From NCBI GenBank assembly GCA_937897625.1, contig CALCNZ010000186.1:1-6580 (forward strand): a stretch of DNA of 6,580 bases, read 5' to 3'. Within the stretch, counting starts at the first letter, position 1. Each line of letters begins with the position of its first letter. The notes beneath the pieces were generated by a model that searched no databases, had not been told where the DNA came from, and saw only the letters and a list, made by a program, of their open reading frames with translations. Position numbers and translations under genes: made by a program. This document shows positions 1 through 6,419 of this stretch, piece after piece. The stretch is from an uncultured Flavobacteriales bacterium. Lineage in GTDB: Bacteria > Bacteroidota > Bacteroidia > Flavobacteriales_D > Sanyastnellaceae.

Positions 1-534
1 GAATTGAAGTCCGGTGAAGCGAGGAGAAACAACCGGAGTATATCTCAGCGAAAGGTTCGGACTCACATCGAATGAAAATAAATGAGCGTCGACATTCGCA
101 TCTATTATCTGAAGTACATAAACGCCAAGCAAACTCATGTAACTAACATCGAGAAGCTTTTTATACGCAAGCTGGTTGGTATTAAGCGCGCTATTTGAAA
201 GTCCAGCAGCTCTTCCAGACGGATTTGTCAGCGGGTCGGTATCGTTGAACGCAATGTAGGCGTTCTTCCAAAAGTGGTAGTTTTTTGTGTTGTCCGAAAT
301 GAAATAAATACAGGTTCCCAATCCAGCGTATACTATTGGCGCTTTCCAATATTTTCTATTGAAAATTTGTCCGCTTCCGGGAACAACAGCAGAGAAGAGG
401 GTGGCTTTAAGCGGACTGTGTTTTTGGTTCCACTTCAATTGAAATTTGGAACTGTCTGAAACAGCGACAGCATTGCTTTGGGCAATGCTGTTCAATGCAA
501 TAAGCATAAGAAGTGCGATGAACGCGTGCTTCAT
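1..534 (-). CDS. DUF5683 domain membrane protein, 3' part missing
   Basis: This is a partial gene: the first 178 codons are present and the frame is still open at the window edge. Translation begins MKHAFIALLMLIALNSIAQS, a signal peptide with likely cleavage between A18 and Q19. The mature part matches my recollection of the DUF5683 family: S40-P41-L42-K43-A44 leads into the conserved P52-G53-S54-G55-Q56 turn, then N59-R60-K61-Y62-W63-K64 and a hydrophobic segment at about 66-80. A second hydrophobic segment lies at about 131-144, followed by D145-A146-N147-V148-D149-A150-H151-L152. In Bacteroidota this family typically follows parB and precedes dapB and lepB; those two would lie outside the window. 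The ATG at 534 is only 2 bp from the parB stop (537-539), so the genes are probably co-transcribed and translationally coupled. The molecular function is unknown. A role at the envelope linked to partitioning is only inferred from context. Confidence 0.85.
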   Translation of the reverse strand, partial: MKHAFIALLMLIALNSIAQSNAVAVSDSSKFQLKWNQKHSPLKATLFSAVVPGSGQIFNRKYWKAPIVYAGLGTCIYFISDNTKNYHFWKNAYIAFNDTDPLTNPSGRAAGLSNSALNTNQLAYKKLLDVSYMSLLGVYVLQIIDANVDAHLFSFDVSPNLSLRYTPVVSPRFTGLQF

Positions 535-536
535 AA

Positions 537-1450
537 TTAGGCGTTAAGTCCGAGCATAGTCATAATGCGCTCGAGATCGTCGTCGTTTGTAAATGGAATT
601 TCTACTTTTCCTACACCACCTTCGTTGCGGGCTACCTTGGCTTTCTTTCCAAAACGCAATTTCAAATCGGCTTGCATTTTCTGAATTTCCAGAGGCATAA
701 GATTCGCTTTCGAAGCGAACAACTTCGGAGCATCGTCTTCCTTCACCAACTCTTCAACTTTGCGAACACTTAGATCTTTTTCAAGAATTAACTTGAAAAT
801 TTTAATTTGTTTGCTCTCGGGTTCTGCGTTAATAAGTGCACGCGCATGACCCATGCTAATGCGCTTTTCAATAATGCCCAATTGAATTTCTGGTGGAGGC
901 GAAGCAAACGAACGTAGTTCGTAACCGTTGTTCTGTCTTTACCAACGCGGTCTGCAAGCTTGTCAGTTGTTAAACTGCACTCTTCCATTAATCGCTTGTA
1001 GCTAATGGCAATCTCGAGTGCATTCAAGTTCTCACGTTGAATGTTTTCCACCAACGCCATTTCCAACATGCCTTGGTCGTCTGCTTCACGCAAGTAAACA
1101 GGAACCTCTGTCAGGTTCGCCATTTGACTCGCACGGAAACGACGTTCCCCGGAAATGATTTGGTATTTCTGAGAAGAAACTTTACGAACCGTTATTGGCT
1201 GAATCAATCCGAGCTCACCAATGCTCGTTGCCAATTCAATTAAAGCGTCGTTGTTGAAGTCCTTACGCGGTTGGTAAGGATTCGCTTCAATTTGCGAAAT
1301 GTTTAATAAGGTAATCGGTCCAGCCACGTGCCCAACTTCTTTTTCATTTGTTGGAGGCGCTGTCTGAGAAACGAGTTCACTTTTACTCGATGCCGGAGAA
1401 TGCTCCAATAGAGCGCTTAATCCTCTTCCTAAGGCTTGTTTCTTACTCAT
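537..1450 (-). pseudogene. parB: ParB chromosome partitioning protein, frameshifted
   Basis: ParB binds parS, loads as a CTP-dependent sliding clamp and stimulates the ParA ATPase. The first part (1450 to about 896) has the N-terminal LGRGLSALL ParA-contact motif (7-15), NPYQPR box I (57-62), the CTP-binding GERRFRA box (101-107), ENIQRENLNALE (135-146) and a helix-turn-helix at about 160-182 ending VRLLRL (180-185). After L185 the frame breaks and runs 35 unrelated residues to a stop at 788-790. The expected continuation (PPEIQLGIIEKRISMGHARAL, then the C-terminal dimerisation region ending MLGLNA) lies in the next frame down to 537. Adding one C on the coding strand at 895-896 restores a normal 304-residue ParB. 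The start ATG (1448-1450) overlaps the parA stop within ATGAGTAA. The frame break may be a sequencing error. If real, the product would lose dimerisation and possibly part of DNA binding. An internal ATG at 852-854 could start the distal piece. Family assignment is very secure; the pseudogene status is not. Confidence 0.9.
895..896 (-). other. Apparent 1-bp deletion in parB
   Basis: The plus strand reads tggtggaggcg here. One extra G in the GG at 895-896 (a C on the coding strand, giving ctc-cca-cca-gaa) joins the two parB frames exactly at the conserved RL-PPEIQ junction after residue 185. Both sides are otherwise intact and well conserved, which suggests either a recent single-base loss or a short-homopolymer sequencing or assembly error. 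Confidence 0.85.
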
Positions 1451-2255
1451 GATCTACTGGAATGTATTTTTCGTCGCTGCCCATCTTCGTCAAATTATTT
1501 TTTTGAAGAAGCTCACGCGCCATATTCAAATAGTTCACCGCTCCCTTACACGAGGCGTCATGCATAATCACCGTTTGACCAAAGCTAGGCGCTTCTCCCA
1601 ATGTAGTGTTGCGGTGAATTAAAGTGTCGAATACCATCTCTTGGAAATGCATACGCACTTCTTCAACCACCTGATTGCTCAGGCGAAGACGGGTATCGTA
1701 CATCGTTAACAGAATTCCTTCAATGGTTAATTCTGTGTTTAATTTTTGTTGAACAATTTTAATGGTGTTCAATAATTTTCCTAATCCTTCTAACGCGAAA
1801 TACTCGCATTGAACGGGCACTATAACGCTTGCTGAAGCAGCCAAAGCGTTCACCGTTACCAGACCTAACGACGGTGAGCAGTCAATGATAATAAAGTCGT
1901 AATCGTCTTTAATCTTGTTCAACGAACCGCGAAGCATATACTCGCGGCTAGGCATGTTAATCAGTTCAATTTCCGCTCCAACCAAGTCTATGTGTGAAGG
2001 AAGAAGGTCTAGGTTTGGACTTTCAGTAGTAATAATGATATCGCGAGGATCAACATCGTTAATCAAACATTCATAAATGCTTGTCTTAACCGTATTCGGA
2101 TCAACACCAACACCGCTGGTTGCATTTGCCTGCGGATCGGCATCAACCAACAAGGTTTTGAATTCCAACACACCCAATGCAGCAGCAAGATTAATGGCGG
2201 TAGTTGTTTTTCCAACGCCGCCTTTTTGATTTGCAACGGTTATTATTTTTCCCAT
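1443..2255 (-). CDS. parA: ParA/Soj chromosome partitioning ATPase
   Basis: This is a complete 270-residue ParA-type P-loop ATPase. It forms ATP-bound dimers on the nucleoid and is released by ParB, so moving origin regions apart. Visible motifs are the deviant Walker A KGGVGKTT (11-18, signature lysine K11 and catalytic K16), the A' motif LLVDADPQANAT (35-46), Walker B with FIIIDCSPSLG (121-131), and the later PVQCEYFALEGL region (147-158). There is no N-terminal helix-turn-helix extension, so it is the short chromosomal Soj type and not a plasmid type Ia ParA. The length is normal for the family. It heads the minus-strand operon and overlaps parB by 8 bp (1443-1450). The ATG at 2253-2255 puts the P-loop at the expected distance from the N terminus. 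The region upstream carries ParB half-site repeats, which suggests autoregulation. Confidence 0.97.
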   Translation of the reverse strand: MGKIITVANQKGGVGKTTTAINLAAALGVLEFKTLLVDADPQANATSGVGVDPNTVKTSIYECLINDVDPRDIIITTESPNLDLLPSHIDLVGAEIELINMPSREYMLRGSLNKIKDDYDFIIIDCSPSLGLVTVNALAASASVIVPVQCEYFALEGLGKLLNTIKIVQQKLNTELTIEGILLTMYDTRLRLSNQVVEEVRMHFQEMVFDTLIHRNTTLGEAPSFGQTVIMHDASCKGAVNYLNMARELLQKNNLTKMGSDEKYIPVDHE

Positions 2256-2284
2256 GATATCGGGGTTTTTAAGTTCTTTTTACT

Positions 2285-2306
2285 TGTTTCACGCGTGTTT
2301 CACACG
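2285..2306. repeat. Tandem 11-bp repeat of parS half-sites
   Basis: Two adjacent 11-bp units, TGTTTCACGCG (2285-2295) and TGTTTCACACG (2296-2306), differ at one base. Each begins with TGTTTCAC, exactly one half of the canonical parS palindrome TGTTTCACGTGAAACA. The 11-bp period is about one helical turn, so both half-sites would face the same side. The block also contains the palindromes CACGCGTG (2290-2297) and CGTGT-TTC-ACACG (2294-2306). It lies 30-51 bp upstream of the parA start. A ParB operator or decayed parS is inferred. Confidence 0.5.
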
Positions 2307-2359
2307 TTTAGCGAAAGTACGTCGCTTTATCTTCTGGAACATTTTTTTTCTGAATGAAG

Positions 2360-2368
2360 TTTTACACA
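2360..2368 (+). other. Candidate DnaA box
   Basis: TTTTACACA fits the TTWTNCACA DnaA-box consensus at all positions. One-mismatch relatives lie at 2296-2304 (TGTTTCACA, plus strand) and 2397-2405 (TTATTCACG, minus strand). A single 9-mer match can arise by chance, so an origin function is only a possibility, encouraged by proximity to parAB. Confidence 0.25.
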
Positions 2369-2478
2369 CGACCTTTGTGTATGGAGTGTTAATAGCCGTG
2401 AATAACTTTTTTAATTCGCAAGAAATAAGTAGGTTAGCATTTTGGCTACAACACGAAGAAAAACATAATTTACAGAAT

Positions 2479-3288
2479 ATGATAGAAATTCAAGAGAGTG
2501 CTGAATGGCTTAGCAAAAGAGGAGTAGGGCAGGTAGATGTGGGGATTGTTTTGGGGACTGGACTTCACGGTTTGGTTAATCAGATTCATGTGTTGAAGGA
2601 ATTCAGTTACAGCATGATTCCGAACTTCCCCATTGCTACGGTTGAATACCATTTCGGGAAATTGATTTATGGTGAAATGGGAGGCAAGCGAATTCTGGCG
2701 TGTGTGGGTCGCTTCCATTACTATGAAGGATATTCCATGGAAGAGGTGGTGCTGCCGGTTCGCGTAATGAAATTACTTGGAGCAAAGGGAATTCTTCTTT
2801 CAAACGCTGCAGGAGCGCTGAACCCCGATTTCGCTTTGGGGTCACTCATGCTTATAGACGACCACATTAATCTTCAGCCGGAAAACCCATTGCGTGGACC
2901 GAACGACGAAGATTTGGGAAATAGGTTTCCAGATATGCTAGAGCCCTATAGTAAGAGTATGAATGAAATGTTGAAGACTATTGCGCAGGAAAAAGGAATA
3001 ACGTTAAATGAAGGAGTCTATGTTTCTGTGCCTGGTCCGAACCTAGAAACGCGCGCCGAATATAGATTCTTAAGAACAATTGGTGCCGACGCGGTTGGAA
3101 TGAGCACAGTTCCCGAGGTTATTGCATGCAACCACATGGGGGTTCCGTGTTGTGCCATTAGCATTCTTACGGATGCCTGCGATCCTGCCCGCCTTAAACG
3201 CACGAGCATACAAGAAATTATTGCAATTGCCGAGAGCAATGAGACCTACTTAACTGAATTGTATTCAGAACTTATCGTTCGAATGTAG
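2479..3288 (+). CDS. punA: Purine nucleoside phosphorylase (trimeric PNP family)
   Basis: This 269-residue cytosolic enzyme cleaves purine (deoxy)nucleosides with phosphate to the free base plus (deoxy)ribose-1-phosphate, for salvage. Family motifs are VGIVLGTGLHGL (21-32, phosphate loop), GRFHYYEGY (77-85), SNAAGALNP (108-116), DDHINL (127-132), NPLRGPND (136-143), GPNLETRAEYR (186-196) and GADAVGMSTVPEV (202-214). By comparison with human PNP, phosphate contacts would be T27, R78, H80 and S209, and the purine contacts E190 and M208. At the base-specificity position (human Asn243) this protein has D232 in LTDACDP, as in methylthioadenosine phosphorylases, so its base preference is uncertain. 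The frame stays open upstream to 2254, but residues before M-I-E-I-Q are not PNP-like, and the ATG at 2479 gives the usual family length. No strong Shine-Dalgarno is seen. It is transcribed divergently from parA and followed by a hairpin, so it is probably a single-gene unit. Confidence 0.95.
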   Translation: MIEIQESAEWLSKRGVGQVDVGIVLGTGLHGLVNQIHVLKEFSYSMIPNFPIATVEYHFGKLIYGEMGGKRILACVGRFHYYEGYSMEEVVLPVRVMKLLGAKGILLSNAAGALNPDFALGSLMLIDDHINLQPENPLRGPNDEDLGNRFPDMLEPYSKSMNEMLKTIAQEKGITLNEGVYVSVPGPNLETRAEYRFLRTIGADAVGMSTVPEVIACNHMGVPCCAISILTDACDPARLKRTSIQEIIAIAESNETYLTELYSELIVRM

Positions 3289-3316
3289 TTTTCAAGAATT
3301 TGTTTATTTTTTTTTC

Positions 3317-3342
3317 AAGGCTCGTATTTTTTTTACGGGCTT
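3317..3342 (+). terminator. Probable terminator after the phosphorylase gene
   Basis: AAGGCTCGTA (3317-3326) pairs with TACGGGCTT (3334-3342) around a loop of seven T residues, with one bulged G and one G-T pair. It begins 28 bp after the punA stop. The T-rich tract lies before and inside the hairpin, and only a weak TTGTATTTT follows, so it is less typical than the terminator at 6308. Confidence 0.5.
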
Positions 3343-3347
3343 TGTTG

Positions 3348-3354
3348 TATTTTG
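3348..3354 (+). promoter_or_regulatory. Weak candidate -7 promoter element for the surface-protein gene
   Basis: TATTTTG lies 34 bp before the ATG at 3389. It resembles the Bacteroidota -7 box TAnnTTTG but is one T short, and I see no convincing TTTG about 20 bp upstream. The leader to the ATG is AT-rich with no Shine-Dalgarno. Confidence 0.2.
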
Positions 3355-3388
3355 CCCTTTGAAAAATTTGAAAACCAAAATAACCTTT

Positions 3389-6289
3389 ATGAAAAAACTC
3401 TACGTTTTAGCCCTTGCACTGGTAAGTTTTACTGCTGCAACAGCTCAGACCTTTACAGCGGGAACGCTGCCAGGGAATTACTACAGCGGCGGTGTTACGG
3501 GTATTTGGGACATGAACAAGGATGGCTTAAATGACATTGTTGTATTGGACCAAAGCACAACATTGCGCATTTTGTATCAACAAGCCAACGGCACATTTAC
3601 TCAAGTGAATACAGGTACTCAATTGGGTGCTTCACAATGGGGAATGACAGTAGGTGATATTGATAATGACGGTTTCGGTGATGTAATTAGCGGAGGTGCT
3701 TACGACAATTTGCACGTTTATAACATCGATGCTAATGGCACAGCGGTAACAACAACGCTTCCTGTTGGAATCTTCACTCAAGCTTGCACGCTTGGTGACG
3801 TAGACAACGACGGATGGTTGGATTTCTTTGCATGTCATGACGATGGTCCTGCGCACATGTGGAGAAACGACGGTGCTGGAAACATGGTTGATCAAAACAA
3901 CATCATGACCGACGGTGCTGGTACTGAATTGTTGAACTACAATTTATACGCAGGTAACTATCCTGGAACCTCTGACCCATTAATGTCTGGTAACTACGGT
4001 AACGAGTTTTGCGACTTTGACCGTGATGGTGACCTAGACTTATTGGTGGCCAAATGTCGTCAGGCTTCTAATGATCCATTGGATGTTCGTCGCACCAACC
4101 TTCTTTTCGTGAACGACGGTAACAACGTTTTCCATGAAGATGCTCACGCACGTGGATTGGTAAACTTGCAACAGTCTTGGACCGCAACTTTTGGAGATAT
4201 CGATAACGACGGTGACTTCGATTGTATGATGACCACGCACAGTAGCACTTTGAAAATCTATGAAAACAACGGATTAGGTTACTTTACCGATATCACGGCA
4301 GGTTCAGGATTGGATAACGTTGCTGGATTTTTCATGCAAGGTCAGATGACTGACTTTGATAACGATGGATTTATTGATGTAGTGTACGCGGGTGGTTCAT
4401 TCGGTTACTACCGCAACAACGGTAACCACACATTTACCAATATGCCTTCTGCTTTCAACAACCCACAAACCATGCACGGATTTGCTTTGGGAGATTTGAA
4501 TAATGATGGTTTTGTTGACGTTTATGCTGGTTACGGTAATTCAAATGGATACGTAACTCCAAGTAACGTAGCTGACCGCCTTCAAATCAATGGTGGAAAT
4601 AACAATCACTGGGTTGGATTCAATTTGGAAGGTGTAATTTCAAACAAGAATGCAGTAGGTGCATTGGTTGAAATTCACGGTTCATGGGGAACACAGATCC
4701 GTGAAGTTCGTTCGGGTGTGAGCTATGGTATTACCAACTCGAACATCTTGAACTTCGGTATTGGTTCTGCTACTTCTATCGATTACGCAATCATTCACTG
4801 GCCAGCTGGTGGAATGAAGGTTATTACAAACCCTGCTATTGATCAATACCACAGCTTCATTGAAGTGAATTGTACTGCTCCAGTTGCTTCTATTACAGCA
4901 GGCGGAAACACACAATTGTGCGTTGGACAAACTGTAGACTTAACGGCTTCTGCAAATGGAAGTAATTTCATTTGGAGCAACGGTGCTACAACCAACACAA
5001 TCACTGTAAGCGATGCTGGTTTGTATACTGCAATTGCATACGATGCGAACGGTTGTGCAGGAAACTCAAACGCAATTACTGTTTCTGTTAACACAAGCGT
5101 TCAAACGCCTACTGTTGCTGTTTCAGGTGCTTTGGATTTCTGCGAAGGACTTTCAGTTCAATTAACAGCTTCTGCAGGTGCTAGCTACCTGTGGAGCAAC
5201 GGAGAAACTACTCAAACAATCAATGCTACCTTACCTGGTGATTATACCGTTCAAGTTGAAGGTGGTTGCGGATTTGCTTTGTCTCCAGCTACAACTGTTA
5301 TTGTTTATGACGCTCCAGCTGCTCCTACTGCTGCTGATGTGACCATCGGAGCTACAGGTTTAACTGCAGATTTAACAGCTACAGGAACTAACCTTCAGTG
5401 GTACGATGTTGCTACAGGCGGATCTCCAATTGGAACAGGATCAACGTTCACTACTCCAACCATTACTTCTTCTCCAACTTCATTCTGGGTTGAAGACGTT
5501 GCAACCTTTGGTGGTGTAGTAGGAATCGGTGGTAAAGCAACGAACGATGCCGTAAACGGTGCTTACTTCGCGAACACTCCAACCAACTTCAACAAGTTCG
5601 ATGCATTGGAAGATGTATTTCTTGACAGTGTTTACGTTTACTCAAACGCTCAAGGTCTTCGCACCATTGAAGTGGTTGATGCTAACTTAACCGTTGTTGC
5701 AACTGCAACAGTAGACATTCCAAACGGAGAGTCTTTCGTTCCATTGAATTTCTTTATTCCTGCTGGAAACGGTTACGGATTAAGAACGACCACTGCTAAT
5801 CCTGGATTGTGGAGAGACCGCGACATCTCTGTTGCTTCTCCTTACCAATATCCATACGATGTAAACGGTTTAATTAGCATAACAGGTACAACAGTTACCA
5901 ATGCTAACACAAACCAAGACGGAGATAACTACCATTACTTCTTCTACAACTGGCATGCACACACGCCTTCATTCGACTGTCCTGGTCCAAGAGAAGAAGT
6001 TGTGATCTCAATTGTTGGAGTAGAAGAGTTAGAGACTATCTCTAACGTAGTTGTATTCCCTAATCCTGCAACTGACCACTTGACTGTTCGTTTGAACAGC
6101 ACAAAAGGCGGTGCAATGAATGTAAACCTTATTGACGCAGTAGGTAAGATGGTTCAAGCAAAACAAGTAACTGTTAGTACAGGTACTCAAAACATTGAAC
6201 TAGACCTTAACGGTATTGCTCCAGGTATTTATGAATTGCAAATGGTGAAAGATGGAAAAGCATCTTCTTCACGCATCGTAATTCGCTAA
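3389..6289 (+). CDS. Secreted FG-GAP/VCBS propeller protein with ASPIC/UnbV, Ig-like and T9SS sorting domains
   Basis: This 966-residue protein is probably secreted by T9SS and attached to the cell surface or released. A signal peptide (1-19, cleavage ATA|Q) precedes seven FG-GAP/VCBS calcium-loop motifs of the form DxDxDGxxD at 41, 90, 137, 209, 270, 322 and 369, consistent with a seven-bladed beta-propeller. An ASPIC/UnbV domain follows at about 405-490 (NAVGALVEIHG, LNFGIGS, IIHWPAGG). Two Ig-like modules (about 498-567 and 574-640) share a CxGxxVxLTA...WSNG pattern, and a third lies at about 642-708. Residues 709-870 form a beta-rich module that I recognise from other Bacteroidota secreted proteins but cannot name. 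The end (about 890-966) is a type A T9SS tail: VVVFPNPATDHLTV, then GIAPGIYELQM and a basic SSRIVIR end. No catalytic domain is visible, so adhesion or glycan/matrix binding is a guess. The ATG at 3389 is preferred over an in-frame TTG at 3359 because it gives a textbook signal peptide. It is flanked by hairpins, so probably monocistronic. Confidence 0.93.
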   Translation: MKKLYVLALALVSFTAATAQTFTAGTLPGNYYSGGVTGIWDMNKDGLNDIVVLDQSTTLRILYQQANGTFTQVNTGTQLGASQWGMTVGDIDNDGFGDVISGGAYDNLHVYNIDANGTAVTTTLPVGIFTQACTLGDVDNDGWLDFFACHDDGPAHMWRNDGAGNMVDQNNIMTDGAGTELLNYNLYAGNYPGTSDPLMSGNYGNEFCDFDRDGDLDLLVAKCRQASNDPLDVRRTNLLFVNDGNNVFHEDAHARGLVNLQQSWTATFGDIDNDGDFDCMMTTHSSTLKIYENNGLGYFTDITAGSGLDNVAGFFMQGQMTDFDNDGFIDVVYAGGSFGYYRNNGNHTFTNMPSAFNNPQTMHGFALGDLNNDGFVDVYAGYGNSNGYVTPSNVADRLQINGGNNNHWVGFNLEGVISNKNAVGALVEIHGSWGTQIREVRSGVSYGITNSNILNFGIGSATSIDYAIIHWPAGGMKVITNPAIDQYHSFIEVNCTAPVASITAGGNTQLCVGQTVDLTASANGSNFIWSNGATTNTITVSDAGLYTAIAYDANGCAGNSNAITVSVNTSVQTPTVAVSGALDFCEGLSVQLTASAGASYLWSNGETTQTINATLPGDYTVQVEGGCGFALSPATTVIVYDAPAAPTAADVTIGATGLTADLTATGTNLQWYDVATGGSPIGTGSTFTTPTITSSPTSFWVEDVATFGGVVGIGGKATNDAVNGAYFANTPTNFNKFDALEDVFLDSVYVYSNAQGLRTIEVVDANLTVVATATVDIPNGESFVPLNFFIPAGNGYGLRTTTANPGLWRDRDISVASPYQYPYDVNGLISITGTTVTNANTNQDGDNYHYFFYNWHAHTPSFDCPGPREEVVISIVGVEELETISNVVVFPNPATDHLTVRLNSTKGGAMNVNLIDAVGKMVQAKQVTVSTGTQNIELDLNGIAPGIYELQMVKDGKASSSRIVIR

Positions 6290-6307
6290 GAGACTTTTTA
6301 GCATAGG

Positions 6308-6337
6308 AAAAGGGGCCGAGCAATCGGCCCCTTTTTT
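6308..6337 (+). terminator. Strong rho-independent terminator
   Basis: A perfect 12-bp stem, AAAAGGGGCCGA (6308-6319) with TCGGCCCCTTTT (6324-6335), closes on a GCAA (GNRA-type) tetraloop and runs into six T residues (6332-6337) then ATTT. It lies 18 bp after the surface-protein stop and insulates htpG from readthrough. The minus-strand U-tract is only four bases, so it is mainly plus-strand. Confidence 0.93.
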
Positions 6338-6340
6338 ATT

Positions 6341-6419
6341 TGTCAGTGTTCGCTGACAGGTTGTCGGAATGCCGCGCGTGGCATATTGGTTGAAAGGACG
6401 AGCGAAAATTATCAAAACT
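6341..6419 (+). promoter_or_regulatory. htpG upstream region with palindromes and a sigma-54-like element
   Basis: This short leader contains three successive inverted repeats: TGTCAG-N6-CTGACA (6341-6358), CTGACA-GGT-TGTCGG (6353-6367, one mismatch, sharing an arm with the first) and ATGCCGCG/CGTGGCAT (6369-6384, one mismatched pair). Overlapping the last is TGGCATATTGGTTGA (6379-6393), which resembles the sigma-54 -24/-12 pattern TGGCAC-N5-TTGC with TGGCA and TTG in the right spacing but GA in place of GC. It would put a transcript start near 6405, about 15 bp before the ATG. Operator and promoter roles are inferred; no good TAnnTTTG box is present. Confidence 0.4.

Larger units (their letters stand above)
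2256..2478. promoter_or_regulatory. Divergent parA / punA intergenic control region
   Basis: This 223-bp AT-rich spacer separates the divergent parA and phosphorylase genes and must hold both promoters. For parA, minus-strand TACTTTCG (2312-2319) is one base off the Bacteroidota -7 consensus TAnnTTTG, but I see no good -33 TTTG. For the phosphorylase, plus-strand TAACTTTT (2403-2410) is also one base off, with a TTTG at 2374-2377 that is too far upstream (25 bp). Neither is more than a candidate. The region also carries the tandem parS half-sites (2285-2306) and DnaA-box-like 9-mers. No small gene is convincing here. Confidence 0.5.

Noticed and set aside
274..459. Plus-strand 61-codon ORF
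   Set aside because: It lies entirely antisense to the DUF5683 gene, whose protein is clearly family-like; no independent signal.
788..898. Programmed ribosomal frameshift in parB
   Set aside because: The junction (CGCCTCCACCAG on the coding strand) has no slippery heptamer and parB is not known to use frameshifting; a deletion or sequencing error is simpler.
1325..1330. CACGTG core inside parB as a parS site
   Set aside because: The flanks do not match TGTTT or AAACA arms; only the six-base core matches.
2441..2473. TTTG plus TAATTTAC as the phosphorylase promoter
   Set aside because: The -7-like element would put the transcript start at or past the ATG at 2479, and its last two bases do not match.
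2254..2478. N-terminal extension of the phosphorylase (75 extra residues from an ATG at 2254)
   Set aside because: The extension is not PNP-like, overlaps the parA start codon and would cover the whole divergent promoter region. The ATG at 2479 gives the normal family length.
2470..3239. Minus-strand ORFs opposite the phosphorylase gene
   Set aside because: They overlap a highly conserved enzyme on the other strand and show no family features.
3359..3388. Upstream in-frame TTG start for the surface protein
   Set aside because: It would add ten residues before a perfect signal peptide; the ATG at 3389 is the natural start.
4682..5094. Minus-strand ORFs opposite the surface-protein gene (also at 3632-3895 and 4040-4240)
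   Set aside because: Compositional shadows of a long, clearly coding plus-strand frame; no recognisable domain or start context.
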